This document shows positions 19,499 through 27,708 of a DNA stretch of 38,731 nt, in pieces (positions within the stretch are counted from its first letter, which is position 1; every line of letters starts with the position of its first letter). The translations under genes were made by a program, and so were the position numbers. This DNA comes from an uncultured Opitutia bacterium. Lineage in GTDB: Bacteria > Verrucomicrobiota > Verrucomicrobiia > Opitutales > Opitutaceae. The notes under the pieces are model-generated. The model made no database searches, had not been told where the DNA came from, and saw only the letters and a program-made list of their open reading frames with translations. The stretch lies in assembly GCA_903859715.1 (NCBI GenBank), contig CAIONS010000003.1:1-38731 (forward strand), written 5' to 3'.

Positions 19499-19650
19499 GT
19501 CATCCTGAGCGAAGCCGAAGGATCCCTGTTATCCTGGCCGCTGATTCCGGGTTTGATTCGGACACTTAAGCGTCGTTGTGAGAGTGGCTGTGACCGGACG
19601 CAGTCTGACGAAAATAATCACGGAGATCCTTCGGCTTCGCTCAGGATGAC
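19499..19650. repeat. Perfect 26-bp inverted repeat between uppS and phhB
   Basis: The arms at 19499-19524 (GTCATCCTGAGCGAAGCCGA continuing AGGATC) and 19625-19650 are exact reverse complements flanking 100 bp. From memory, this type of 'CATCCTGAGCGAAG..GAAGGATC' element occurs between genes in many unrelated GC-rich bacteria. The enclosed 100 bp has no gene. Confidence 0.85.
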
Positions 19651-19714
19651 GGGAGAGAAAGGGTTGTGGCGGGGAGCCGCTTGCCAAAAGCGTGGCACAG
19701 GACAGGATGCTGCC

Positions 19715-20011
19715 ATGGCGAGCAAACCCCTGACAGCGGCGAAGATCACGGCGGTGCTTGATGCGCTGCCGGGCTGGACGTTTAAACGCGATGCGCTGGT
19801 GAAGACCTTCACGTTTGGGAATTTCCGCGAAGCCCTGGGTTTTATGGTGCGCGTGGGATTTGAGGCGGAGGAAATGGATCACCATCCGGAGTGGACCAAC
19901 GTCTACAACCGCGTCGTGATCCGGCTCAACACCCACGACGCTGGCGGCAAGGTGACGGAGAAGGACTGCGAGCTGGCGCGACGGATTCAGGCTGTGTCGT
20001 GGGTCGACTGA
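19715..20011 (+). CDS. phhB: Pterin-4a-carbinolamine dehydratase
   Basis: Product of 98 residues from the ATG at 19715 (MASKPLTAAK); the frame is open further upstream but that stretch lies in the inverted repeat and is not conserved-looking. It dehydrates 4a-hydroxytetrahydropterin during pterin cofactor recycling. The active-site pattern EEMDHHPEW (H56, H57, W60), then H74 and a terminal D, fits the family. No phenylalanine hydroxylase is visible in this window, so its physiological partner is elsewhere. The last 25 bases overlap the end of the convergent membrane-protein gene. Confidence 0.92.
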   Translation: MASKPLTAAKITAVLDALPGWTFKRDALVKTFTFGNFREALGFMVRVGFEAEEMDHHPEWTNVYNRVVIRLNTHDAGGKVTEKDCELARRIQAVSWVD

Positions 20012-21519
20012 ACGGGCATTGATTCCGGCCGGTTTCGCCCACGCCAGACCGCCGCGAGCAGGTAACCCAGGGTCGTGGCGTAGAATACCGCGAGGCTCAG
20101 GCGCATCCACTTCGTCCGCACCCAGCCCTGATCAGGCCAGTGATATTTGAGCAGATCTGGTTTCGTTCCGGCTGGCCCGGGCCGGGTGATCTCGTCCGGC
20201 AAAGCTTCCTTGATGACGGGATTGGCGAGCAGTGGGTCCAGATAGGCCGGCTCGGGATAGGGCAACACGGGAAATTGGACGGAGTTCAAGGCGGCTTTGC
20301 TCTCGCCGGAATAGTAGCGGTTGATCACATCGATCTGTCCCATGGCGTAGGTTCGCATGGCGGGGATGTCGTAGATTATATGACTGCGGGCAAACTCCCA
20401 GCCCTTCAGTCCGACCCAGCCGCTCCAGATGACTGCCAGTGAAATCACCAGGGCGCGGAGTCGGCGCGGGGTCTTCACGGTCGTAACGAAGCCATGGCAA
20501 AGCAGGGCGTTCGCGATCACGCCGACGGCGAAAATATCATAGTAGCGGGGCGCCAGGGCCGGCGCGGGCAGACTGCGAGTGTAGGCGATGCAGGCGATCT
20601 GCAGCGCAGTCCAGATCGCGAGACCATAGCTGGCCAGCCAGACGGTGGAGTGGCGGCGAAAGACCAGGGCGGTGGCGCCCAGAGTGGGGAGCCAAAGCAT
20701 CCACCCGAAAATCGCGGGTTGCATGGCGGGCCAGGAGAACGCGTGCAACGCGGTGTGCAGCAGGTTGCCCGGTTCGACGCCCCTTGCGCCCAAGGTGGGA
20801 CTGCGGAGGATCACGAGACCGCCCGCAATCAGGCCCGCGAGATTGACGATGACGGCGCCAATCAAGGCCGGACGTGATCCAGTCCAAGTGCGGGTCCGGT
20901 AAGCACAGATCAAGAGAGCGACCAGCGAGGCGAGCAGCCCGCTGCCAAATGACAACACGCCCGCCATCGCCACGGCGGTGACGAGCCACCACCAGCGGTC
21001 GAAGGACTCCATCCTGCACGTCGCGATGATTTGGAGGATCGCGGTGAGCACCAGCAACTCGACGCAGGACTGGAAACCCCACAGGCAGCTCCCATAAAAC
21101 AGCGGTGAGCTCAGCCAAACCGCGGCGACCAGTCCGCCGAGGGCCAGGCCCGTGGAGGGAAAGCGACGCACGGCATGATAGAGCAGAAAACCAAACGCGG
21201 CGGCGATGAGCGCGTTGTTGACCAACATCTCGGCGAGCATGTCCCAATGGCCGGTGAGCCGGTAGAGGATGTAGGCGATCAGCCGGGTTGAAACGATGAG
21301 ATGGTCGCCATGCGGGATGAAGAAATTATGCCACGTGAGCTTGTGTTCGGCCTCCTGCACCAGGAGATGCGTGGCCTCGGCGATCCACTGGTCATGGAAG
21401 GGAACCGGAGAGCCCGCATAAAAAACGAGCGCACTACGGCCCGCGAAAATTATTCCGGCGGCCAACAAGGCCAGCAACCACGCCCGGGAGGAAAATCGGC
21501 GATCGGGCAGGGCCGGCAT
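19987..21519 (-). CDS. Polytopic membrane protein, glycosyltransferase-C-like
   Basis: Product of 510 residues with about ten to eleven hydrophobic segments spread over the length, starting at residues 14-32. After TM1 comes a periplasmic loop 'PVPFHDQWIAEATHLLVQEAEHKLTWHNFFIPHGDH' with acidic and His residues, the layout seen in GT-C enzymes (PMT/ArnT-like) that use polyprenyl-phosphate sugars. I see no decisive family signature, so the function is open: membrane glycosyltransferase or uncharacterised integral membrane protein. It ends convergently with phhB, overlapping it by 25 bp, and starts 7 bp after the small lipoprotein gene, so it is probably co-transcribed with proA and that lipoprotein. 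Confidence 0.75.
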   Translation of the reverse strand: MPALPDRRFSSRAWLLALLAAGIIFAGRSALVFYAGSPVPFHDQWIAEATHLLVQEAEHKLTWHNFFIPHGDHLIVSTRLIAYILYRLTGHWDMLAEMLVNNALIAAAFGFLLYHAVRRFPSTGLALGGLVAAVWLSSPLFYGSCLWGFQSCVELLVLTAILQIIATCRMESFDRWWWLVTAVAMAGVLSFGSGLLASLVALLICAYRTRTWTGSRPALIGAVIVNLAGLIAGGLVILRSPTLGARGVEPGNLLHTALHAFSWPAMQPAIFGWMLWLPTLGATALVFRRHSTVWLASYGLAIWTALQIACIAYTRSLPAPALAPRYYDIFAVGVIANALLCHGFVTTVKTPRRLRALVISLAVIWSGWVGLKGWEFARSHIIYDIPAMRTYAMGQIDVINRYYSGESKAALNSVQFPVLPYPEPAYLDPLLANPVIKEALPDEITRPGPAGTKPDLLKYHWPDQGWVRTKWMRLSLAVFYATTLGYLLAAVWRGRNRPESMPVQSTHDTA

Positions 21520-21526
21520 CGGGACG

Positions 21527-21700
21527 TTATTTGCCGAGCGGGAGGCTCACGCTGGCTCCGGCCGTGGACGGATGGTCGGAGCCCAGTTGGGCCCAGCCGT
21601 GGAGCGTGGCGCAGCCGGTGAGGCCGGAGAGTGCGAGCAGAGCGGCGAAGGCGAGGGATGCGAACCGCGAAAAGCGAGCGGGCATGGCGGAATGGATCAT
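21527..21700 (-). CDS. Small lipoprotein, 57 residues
   Basis: A short gene overlapping the proA stop in the ATGA manner (ATG at 21700, proA TGA at 21697-21699); a second ATG at 21685 (MPARFSRF) is an equally good start. The product has a short basic N-terminus, a hydrophobic core 'FASLAFAALLALSGLTGC' with an LTGC lipobox, and a mature part of only 28 residues (CATLHGWAQLGSDHPSTAGA...). It should be a lipid-anchored envelope peptide. The translational overlap with proA and the intact lipobox are the main evidence that it is real. I know no family for it. Confidence 0.65.
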   Translation of the reverse strand: MIHSAMPARFSRFASLAFAALLALSGLTGCATLHGWAQLGSDHPSTAGASVSLPLGK

Positions 21701-22971
21701 TCGCGCACTTGGCCGGTTCCCTCGATGATGAACTTGTGGGTGCAGAGTTCGCGCAGGCCCATCGGGCCGCGGGCGTGCAGCCGATCGGTGCTGATGCCGA
21801 TCTCGGCGCCGTAGCCGAACTCGAAGCCGTCGGTGAAGCGCGTGCTCGCGTTCCAGTAGACCGTGGCGCTGTCGACCTGGGAGAGGAAGCACCGCGCAGT
21901 GGAGGCATCGGCGGTCACGATGGCATCGCTGTGATTGGAGCTGTCGCGGTTGATGGTCGCGATCGCGGCTTCCAGCGAATCGACGACGCGGATGGCAATA
22001 ACGTAATCGAGAAACTCGGTGGTGAAGTCGGCGGCGGCCGCGGCGGTGTGCGGAATTTTTTCGCGGGCGAAGATGGCCGCGCTGGCGGCATCGCAGCGCA
22101 GTTCGACTTTTTTCGCGAGCAGCGCGCGAGCCACGGCGGGGAGGAATTGCTCCGCGACGTGGCGGTGGACCAGCAGCTGCTCGGCGGCGTTGCAGGCACT
22201 GGGACGCGAGGCCTTGGCGTTGACGGTGATTTTTTCCGCCATTGCGAGGTCGGCCGCGGCGTCGACGTAGACGAAGCACACGCCTTGGTAATGCTTGATG
22301 ACGGGGATGGTGGAGTTTTCCGCGACGTAGCGGATGAGGCTCTCGCCGCCGCGCGGGATGATGCAGTGGATCAGCGTGTCGAGTTTGAGCAGGGTCGTGA
22401 GGGCGGCGCGGTCGGTGGTCGGGACGAGTTGCACGGCATCCGCGGGCAGGCCGGTCTCGGCGAGCGCCTGGGTGATCAGGGCGGCGAGGGCGGTGTTCGT
22501 CTGGAAGCACTCCTTGCCGCCGCGCAAGATGCAGGCGTTGCCGCTTTTCAGGCAGAGGATGGCGCAGTCGATGGTGACGTTGGGGCGCGCCTCATAGATG
22601 ATACCGATGACGCCGATCGGCACGCGGACCTTGCGGAGATGCAGGCCGTTCGGGCGGGTGAAATCCTCGAGCACGTCACCGACCGGGTCGGGGAGCGTGG
22701 CGACGGCGCGAACGGACTCGGCAAGATGCTGGAGCCGCGCGGGCGTGAGCGTCAGGCGGTCGCGGGAAGCTGGCGTGAGCGCGGCAGCTTCGGGCGAGGC
22801 GAGATCCTGCGCATTGGCGGCCAGCAAGGCGGCGTGGGAGGTGTCGATCAAGCCGGCCAGCCGGATGAGCGCGGCGTCCTTCCGGGCGGTGGTCGCCGTC
22901 GCCAGCACGAGCGACGCCGCGCGGGCGCGCTGCGCGAGAGACGTGACGAGCTGGGCGAGATCGGAGGGCAT
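21697..22971 (-). CDS. proA: Glutamate-5-semialdehyde dehydrogenase (gamma-glutamyl phosphate reductase)
   Basis: Product of 424 residues from the ATG at 22971 (MPSDLAQLV); an upstream extension of 11 residues lies in repeat sequence and is unlikely. It reduces gamma-glutamyl phosphate with NADPH in proline synthesis. Recognisable blocks: 'VPIGVIGIIYEARPNVTIDCAILCLKSGNACILRGG' and the catalytic cysteine in 'SACNAAEQLLVH' (normally PGACNAMETLLVH). The C-terminal 'FGYGAEIGISTDRLHARGPMGLRELCTHKFI' block is also there. proB is not adjacent. The downstream lipoprotein and membrane-protein genes are translationally coupled or very close. Confidence 0.97.
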   Translation of the reverse strand: MPSDLAQLVTSLAQRARAASLVLATATTARKDAALIRLAGLIDTSHAALLAANAQDLASPEAAALTPASRDRLTLTPARLQHLAESVRAVATLPDPVGDVLEDFTRPNGLHLRKVRVPIGVIGIIYEARPNVTIDCAILCLKSGNACILRGGKECFQTNTALAALITQALAETGLPADAVQLVPTTDRAALTTLLKLDTLIHCIIPRGGESLIRYVAENSTIPVIKHYQGVCFVYVDAAADLAMAEKITVNAKASRPSACNAAEQLLVHRHVAEQFLPAVARALLAKKVELRCDAASAAIFAREKIPHTAAAAADFTTEFLDYVIAIRVVDSLEAAIATINRDSSNHSDAIVTADASTARCFLSQVDSATVYWNASTRFTDGFEFGYGAEIGISTDRLHARGPMGLRELCTHKFIIEGTGQVRE

Positions 22972-22988
22972 GGGACCCCACAAGGGGT

Positions 22989-23124
22989 AAGTGGCAAGTG
23001 ACAAGGGGCAAGTAACAAGATGACCCGCCGAAGAGAGAGCGCCGTGCGGTCATGAGCACTCGTCCCCGGGCACGCGTTTTCCCTGGAATCCCTTGGCACT
23101 TGCCCCTTGTTACTTGCCACTTGG
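22989..23124. repeat. Inverted GGCAAGT-rich repeat upstream of proA
   Basis: The left arm (22989-23013, AAGTGGCAAGTGACAAGGGG...) and the right arm (within 23097-23124) are reverse complements over about 25 bp with one mismatch. Each arm contains internal direct repeats of 'GGCAAGT.ACAAG'. It fills the gap between the ABC permease gene and proA, so it may form a large hairpin between the two transcription units. Confidence 0.75.
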
Positions 23125-23149
23125 CGCGGCGGCGCCTGCCGGGGCCGCG

Positions 23150-24571
23150 CTAAGCGAAGATCTGCTTCTTCTTCAGCCGCCAGATGGCGACGGTCATGAC
23201 CACCAGCGTGATGCCGGTGAGGATCCCGAGGATGGGCAGAAGCTCGACGAAGGTGCGTTCGGCCCAGAGGACCTGGAGAAATCCCTCCATCGACCAGTAC
23301 ACGAGGGTGAACTTCCCGATCGTCTGCATGAACTCCGGCATAAAGCTCATCGGAAACCACGCGCCTCCCGTGGCACTCATCACCATTACCACGAGGGTGG
23401 ACAATCCGCTGGCCGCGGTGGCATTGGGCGCGAGCGCGGCGATGAGCATGCCGAAGGCGGAACAGGCTGAGGCGGCCGCCACGCTGACGGCGATCAAGTT
23501 CCCGAGATGGCCGAACACATCGATGCCGTACATCATCTGTCCGACCACGAATATGATCATCAGCTGGAACAGCCCGAGCAGGACGCCGTAGAGAAACCGA
23601 CTCCACAGCAGCTGGGCCCGGGAGACGGGAGCGGACAGGATGCGCTGGAAGACGCCGGTGTTGGCCTCGTCGAAGAACGCGGCGGCGCCCCCGCTCACGG
23701 CGAAGAGCAGAAACATGATGGCCCAGCCGCCGACCATGCGCGTCGCCGCGGGGCTCTTCACGCTTTTGCCGACGATCTGTTCCGAGTCGATTTTCACGAG
23801 ACGGGAGAAAAAGTCCTGCGCGGTGGCCGGCGCGGGCTTGGCGGCGGGCGTGGCCGGGTTGGGAGTGGTGGCCGGTGCCGGCGCCCCGTTGTCGAGCCGG
23901 CGGAGGGAGGGATCAGCGGGCTTGGCGGGTGGGGTGATCCGATCCAGGCCGAAGCTGCCGGATTCGATGGTCCGCTGAATTTTTGCCGGATCGCCGCCGA
24001 AGGCCGTGGCGACGGTGTCGGCGATGCTGTGGTTGAACTTGTTGAACCGGCTGTCGCCGAGGAATTGTTTTGCGCGAGCCTGCAAGGACTGGCCCAGCAG
24101 CTCGGGGACGTTGGAGAAAATCGTCTTTTGCAACAGTCCATTGACCGTCTGGGCCTCGATATCGTTGCGCGGGTCGGAGAGGATTTTCAGGTGCAGGCCG
24201 ATGCGGTCCGTGCTGACCACGTCGGCGGGGATGACGACCGCGAAGCGATACCAGCCGTCGCGGATCTGCGGGCGCAGGTCCTCCTCGGTGAGGGGCCGCT
24301 TGATCTTGTCCGGATTGTCCGTCGTGGTGATGACGTGGAAGGCGGGATCGGCCTTCAAGGCGTCGACCAGCTTCTGCGCGGCGGGATTGGTGCTGGCATT
24401 GACGATGGCGAGGCGGATGTCGGTCGGGCCGGTGTCCTTCTGGTTCAGCCCGAAGACCCAGCCGAAGATATAGATCAGCACAATCGGCACGAGGAAGGTG
24501 ACGACCACGGCGGCGCGGTTCCGGAGGAAGGTCGCGATGTCCTTGCGGACGAGGGTGAGGATGATGGCCAT
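23150..24571 (-). CDS. ABC-2 type transporter permease
   Basis: Product of 473 residues of the ABC2_membrane_3 build: TM1 at about 20-40 ('VVVTFLVPIVLIYIFGWVFG'), a large extracytoplasmic domain (about 45-275), then five hydrophobic segments to the C-terminus, which ends in basic 'WRLKKKQIFA'. Between residues about 212 and 252 the external domain has a Pro/Ala/Thr-rich linker (PAKPADPSLRR..., PAPATTPNPATPAAKPAPAT) that looks like an added flexible insertion. It pairs with the ATPase gene 107 bp upstream on the same strand to form an exporter. Substrate unknown; there is no adjacent membrane-fusion protein or outer-membrane channel. Confidence 0.9.
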   Translation of the reverse strand: MAIILTLVRKDIATFLRNRAAVVVTFLVPIVLIYIFGWVFGLNQKDTGPTDIRLAIVNASTNPAAQKLVDALKADPAFHVITTTDNPDKIKRPLTEEDLRPQIRDGWYRFAVVIPADVVSTDRIGLHLKILSDPRNDIEAQTVNGLLQKTIFSNVPELLGQSLQARAKQFLGDSRFNKFNHSIADTVATAFGGDPAKIQRTIESGSFGLDRITPPAKPADPSLRRLDNGAPAPATTPNPATPAAKPAPATAQDFFSRLVKIDSEQIVGKSVKSPAATRMVGGWAIMFLLFAVSGGAAAFFDEANTGVFQRILSAPVSRAQLLWSRFLYGVLLGLFQLMIIFVVGQMMYGIDVFGHLGNLIAVSVAAASACSAFGMLIAALAPNATAASGLSTLVVMVMSATGGAWFPMSFMPEFMQTIGKFTLVYWSMEGFLQVLWAERTFVELLPILGILTGITLVVMTVAIWRLKKKQIFA

Positions 24572-24597
24572 GGTGGGAGGAGGCAGGAGATCGAAAT

Positions 24598-24658
24598 GTG
24601 GAACTCAGGAAAGTTGGAAAGGAGCGCCGGCGTCGGTTCCCGGGTTCCTGAGTTCCAC
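24598..24658. repeat. Hairpin between ABC ATPase and permease genes
   Basis: The 14-bp arms GTGGAACTCAGGAA (24598-24611) and TTCCTGAGTTCCAC (24645-24658) pair perfectly around a 33-nt loop. There is no T-run, so it is more likely an mRNA-stabilising or processing structure than a terminator. Confidence 0.7.
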
Positions 24659-24678
24659 CTTCAACACCGGATTGGGTT

Positions 24679-25596
24679 TCATTCCCGGAGATTGCGGCCG
24701 GTGAGGTGGAGGAACACGGCCTCAAGGGACGGCCGGGCGGCGGTGAACAGCTGCGGTGAGAGCCCGTGAGCCTCGGTACGGGCATAGAACGCGGATAGCT
24801 TGAAGCCGGTGGCGGCCTGAAAGTGGTGGCGTCCCTCGAGGGTGGTGAGCGCGCCGTGGGCGCCGAGCTCGGCGGCGAGCGGGGCGGTCACGGGCGTGGC
24901 GGGGAAAACGATTTCCTCGTCGAAGGGCAGGCGCGTGAGCAGTTCATCGAGCGTGCCCAGTGCGTGGATCTTGCCGTGGTCAATGATGCCGATGCGCGAG
25001 CAGAGGCGGGTGGCCTCCTCCATGTAGTGGGTGGAGTAGATGATGGTGAGGCCCTCGCGGTTCCGCTGCTCGAGGAAATCGAAGATCGCGTTGCGCGACT
25101 GGGGGTCGACGCCGACGGTGGGCTCGTCGCAGAGCAGGAGCTTGGGCCGGTGGAGCAGTGCTGCGATGAGGTTGAGCCGGCGCTGCATGCCGCCGGAATA
25201 GTTTTTCACCGGGTCATGGCGGCGGTCGGCGAGGCCGACGGCGGTGAGGGCTTCGTCGATCCGCTCGCGCAGCACCGCGCCGCGGAGGCCGTAGAGCCGG
25301 CCAAACGTGTGGAGATTCTGCTCGGCGCTGAGTTCCTGGAAAAGCGCGATGGACTGCGGCACGAGGCCGAGGGCGGAGCGGGCGGCGGGATCGGCGGGTG
25401 TGATGACGACGCTGTCGAGCGTGAGGGCGCCGGCATCGGGCGCACGCAGGCCCGCCGCGAGCGACATGAGCGTGGACTTGCCGGCGCCGTTGGGGCCGAG
25501 CAGGCCGAAAAATTCGCCGTGCGCGATGTCGAGCGAGACCCCGTCCAGCGCGGTGAGCGCGCCGTAGCGCTTGGTGACCGAGCGGAGGGAAAGCAT
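24679..25596 (-). CDS. ABC transporter ATP-binding protein
   Basis: Product of 305 residues, the DrrA/NatA-like size. Walker A GPNGAGKS (34-41), Q-loop Q81, signature YSGGM (133-137), Walker B LLLCDEP (153-159) and the H-loop in 'IIYSTHYMEEA' are all intact. The C-terminal 80 residues form the extra domain common in ABC-2 exporters. It should energise the permease encoded next. These systems export lipids, polysaccharides or toxic compounds; the sequence does not say which. A family A repeat lies 118 bp upstream of the start. Confidence 0.94.
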   Translation of the reverse strand: MLSLRSVTKRYGALTALDGVSLDIAHGEFFGLLGPNGAGKSTLMSLAAGLRAPDAGALTLDSVVITPADPAARSALGLVPQSIALFQELSAEQNLHTFGRLYGLRGAVLRERIDEALTAVGLADRRHDPVKNYSGGMQRRLNLIAALLHRPKLLLCDEPTVGVDPQSRNAIFDFLEQRNREGLTIIYSTHYMEEATRLCSRIGIIDHGKIHALGTLDELLTRLPFDEEIVFPATPVTAPLAAELGAHGALTTLEGRHHFQAATGFKLSAFYARTEAHGLSPQLFTAARPSLEAVFLHLTGRNLRE

Positions 25597-25713
25597 GGCT
25601 TCAGAAATGGGCTGGATGTCCGTAAACCGGACTTGGCGCGAAACGTTACTGGAAAACTGGGGAATACCGGATTTCGTAGAGCGGAGACCGGAAAGCGGAG
25701 CCGCTCAATCCAG

Positions 25714-25737
25714 TAGCAGCCGACGTGAGGAGGCTGG
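25714..25737 (+). repeat. Dispersed 24-bp repeat, family A, copy 3
   Basis: TAGCAGCCGACGTGAGGAGG followed by CTGG, in the gap between the PfkB kinase stop and the ABC ATPase start. It is preceded by 'ACCGGA' motifs like those at 17568-17749. Confidence 0.85.
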
Positions 25738-25794
25738 GGCGAAGGCCACGAGCAGCATATCAGCTGAAAGTTTCGGTGACGCCTGATGCAGCCA

Positions 25795-26808
25795 TCAGGT
25801 CAGCGCGTGGTGGACGCGCTTCGCGGTGGCTGGCCAGTGGGCGTCGGGGATGATCGGGCCGAGGTGGCGGACGGTCTCGGCGCCGAGGAGCGAGGCGGCG
25901 GCGCCGCAGACGGTCAGCGGCTTGCCGCGCAGCCACGCCGCGAGGAAACCGGCGGCCCAGGCATCGCCGGCGCCGTTGGAATCGATGGCATCGGCGACCG
26001 GCACGGGCGCGATGCGGTGCAGCTCCGCGCCGCGGGCGAGCCAGGCGCCATCCTTGCCGAGTTTCACGGCGGCGGTGCCACCATAGCCGGCGAGGCGGCG
26101 GGCGTGGGCGGCGTAGTCCTCGGGCCCGGCAGCCGGCAGATCCGGAAAGAGGGCGCGGATCTCGTCCTCGTTGGCGACGACGAGGTCGAGGCCGGCGGTG
26201 AGCTGGGCGAGCAGCCAGTCGCGCGTGGCGCGGACCACCTCAAACGAGGCGAGATCGAGGCTGAGGGAGCAGCCGGCGGCGCGGGCGGCGGCAAAAATGG
26301 CGTCGGCCAGGGCCTGGTTGAACACGACGTAACCCTCGATGTGAACATGGCGTGCACCGGCGAAATCCGCGGCGGAGATTTCCGCGGGTGAGAGGGTGAA
26401 CACGGCGCCGAGGTCGGTGCGCATCGTGCGCTGGGCGTCGGGGGTGGTGAGGATGAGGGAGCGGGCGTTGGGCAGGGTGCTGTACTTGTACCGCCCGATG
26501 TCGACGCCGGCGCTGGCGAACCGCGCGCGGTAGGTGGCGGCGGTTTCGTCGCTGCCGAGCTTGCCGACGAAGGAGGTGCGCAGGCCGAGCCGGGCGACGT
26601 TGAAGGTGGTGTTGGCCGCGGAGCCTCCGGGCGTGAACAAGGGCGGGGCGGGCAGCAGGGCGACAAGGCGCGCCATCTCAGTGCCGTCAATCATGACCAT
26701 GCCGCCCTTTTCCCCACCGGCATGGACGAGGAAGGAATCGGGCACGCTGGCGACAAGATCCATGACCGGGGCGCCGACGCCGATGAGATCGAAAGTGGAG
26801 GAAGACAT
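25795..26808 (-). CDS. PfkB-family carbohydrate/nucleoside kinase
   Basis: Product of 337 residues from the ATG at 26808 (MSSSTFDLIGVG); the 13-residue upstream extension lies in a repeat and is not credible. Ribokinase fold: 'GVGAPVMDLVASV' at the N-terminus, the first signature 'GGSAANTTFNVARLG' (about 80-95), and the C-terminal signature 'DSNGAGDAWAAGFL' with the anion-hole GAGD and catalytic Asp. Overall pattern (GG.A.NT...L.R......G.D.....Y) is closest to adenosine kinase/ribokinase-like members; sugar specificity cannot be set by eye. It is on the same strand as, and 76 bp after, the DUF6941-like gene, with palindromic repeats between. Confidence 0.92.
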   Translation of the reverse strand: MSSSTFDLIGVGAPVMDLVASVPDSFLVHAGGEKGGMVMIDGTEMARLVALLPAPPLFTPGGSAANTTFNVARLGLRTSFVGKLGSDETAATYRARFASAGVDIGRYKYSTLPNARSLILTTPDAQRTMRTDLGAVFTLSPAEISAADFAGARHVHIEGYVVFNQALADAIFAAARAAGCSLSLDLASFEVVRATRDWLLAQLTAGLDLVVANEDEIRALFPDLPAAGPEDYAAHARRLAGYGGTAAVKLGKDGAWLARGAELHRIAPVPVADAIDSNGAGDAWAAGFLAAWLRGKPLTVCGAAASLLGAETVRHLGPIIPDAHWPATAKRVHHALT

Positions 26809-26822
26809 TGGGTAGTGCTGGA

Positions 26823-26877
26823 GTAGGGCGGGTTTCCGACCCGCCATTCGAAAGGGCAGGTCAGAGACCTGCCCTAC
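26823..26877. repeat. GGGCGGGTC palindrome, family C, between pfkB-type gene and DUF6941-like gene
   Basis: GTAGGGC at 26823-26829 pairs with GCCCTAC at 26871-26877. Inside are two smaller palindromes: GGCGGGTTTCCGACCCGCC, and GGGCAGG...CCTGCCC at 26854-26874. Related copies are at 30208-30236 and 31878-31940. Confidence 0.8.
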
Positions 26878-26884
26878 TGGACGT

Positions 26885-27268
26885 TCAGCCGCTGACCGTC
26901 AGGTTCGTGGCGAGCAGCGGCTCCTCGTCGACCTCGACGAGGATGGAGTAGTCGCCGGGGGCGGAGAAGGTGAGGTTGCGGATTTCGTTGATGAGGTTGA
27001 TCCGGTGGAGCGGGCTTTGGGACTCGAAGGGGCGTTCGATGAGGGTCTGCATCTTGGTCGGGTCGAGGCCCATCGAAAGCCGCATCTGATGCGGGCCGGA
27101 GGCGCAGTCGGTGAGCGTGAGAAACCAGACCATGAACGGGTGCGTGACCGGAAAATGGCGGGCGTTGATGTTTGAAAAGGCGCCGAGAATGGTGTGTTTG
27201 CCGGTGCCCGGGTCGATGTGGACGCCGTCGCAGGTCAGCCAGGCGAGAAGCTGCGGTTTCGATTGCAT
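26885..27268 (-). CDS. DUF6941-like conserved protein
   Basis: Product of 127 residues: 'LLAWLTCDGVHIDPGTGKHTILGAFSNINARHFPVTHPFMVWFLTLTDC' and a C-terminal 'FSAPGDYSILVEVDEEPLLATNLTV'. The pattern 'CD.v..d..tGK..i.G.F..i....FP..h....' matches the uncharacterised DUF6941 proteins I recall from PVC and other bacteria, a small beta-rich fold. No signal peptide. Function unknown. It diverges from the small membrane-protein gene at 27353 across an 84-bp gap that must hold both promoters. Confidence 0.75.
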   Translation of the reverse strand: MQSKPQLLAWLTCDGVHIDPGTGKHTILGAFSNINARHFPVTHPFMVWFLTLTDCASGPHQMRLSMGLDPTKMQTLIERPFESQSPLHRINLINEIRNLTFSAPGDYSILVEVDEEPLLATNLTVSG

Positions 27269-27352
27269 GCTGCGAGTGGGGGGACGGGCGTGGGAGGGGG
27301 CAAATCATTTTGCTTGGAGCGGTGGCGCCGGCCGCGCTTAACCTGAGGCGTC

Positions 27353-27565
27353 ATGTCGTCGCCCGTGCTGCCGCCGAACCCGTTGCTCGACTCGCTTGCG
27401 AGCTATCCGCACTGGTTCGTGGCGGCGTGCCTGACCATCGTGGCGGCGGCGGTGATCTGGGTGCTGGCGAAGGTGCTCAAGTGGGGCCTGTACCTGCTGA
27501 TCGGGCTGGTGCTCGTCGGCGGTGCGGCGACGACGGTGTGGCTGCTGGTTCATTCAGGCCGGTAG
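27353..27565 (+). CDS. Small membrane protein, 70 residues
   Basis: Two hydrophobic helices (about 20-42, 'HWFVAACLTIVAAAVIWVLAK', and 44-66, 'WGLYLLIGLVLVGGAATTVW') joined by a short basic turn, with both termini likely on the same side. TGAGG lies 5 bases before the ATG, one of the better Shine-Dalgarno matches in the window, which supports the start. The stop TAG is the first three bases of a family A repeat. I recognise no family; the composition is that of a true inner-membrane miniprotein. Confidence 0.7.
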   Translation: MSSPVLPPNPLLDSLASYPHWFVAACLTIVAAAVIWVLAKVLKWGLYLLIGLVLVGGAATTVWLLVHSGR

Positions 27566-27627
27566 CAGCCGACGTAAGGAGGCGGTTGGAGGTGCGACGT
27601 CGTCCAGCCTCCTCACGTCGGCTGCTA
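27563..27627. repeat. Family A repeat pair in inverted orientation (copies 4 and 5)
   Basis: Copy 27563-27585 (TAGCAGCCGACGTAAGGAGG + CGG) and copy 27604-27627 (its reverse complement) face each other across 18 bp, forming a strong hairpin directly at the end of the small membrane-protein gene and before pyrG. Confidence 0.85.
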
Positions 27628-27671
27628 CGGGCGGAATGCACGAGATAAGCGCGGGCGGGGCAGGCTTTTTC

Positions 27672-27700
27672 TTGTCACCGGTTGCGCGCCACGCTTAACC
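27672..27700 (+). promoter_or_regulatory. Possible pyrG promoter
   Basis: TTGTCA, a 17-bp spacer and TTAACC lie just before the pyrG ATG at 27709. The same CGCTTAACC block also occurs about 9 bases before the ATG of the small gene at 27353. With so short a gap the transcript would be almost leaderless. Confidence 0.3.
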
Positions 27701-27708
27701 CAATCCCG

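Noticed and set aside
21701-22510. Upstream extension of the lipoprotein frame through proA to 327 codons
   Set aside because: The upstream part is an Arg/Pro-rich shadow of proA; only the last 57 codons have a leader and lipobox.
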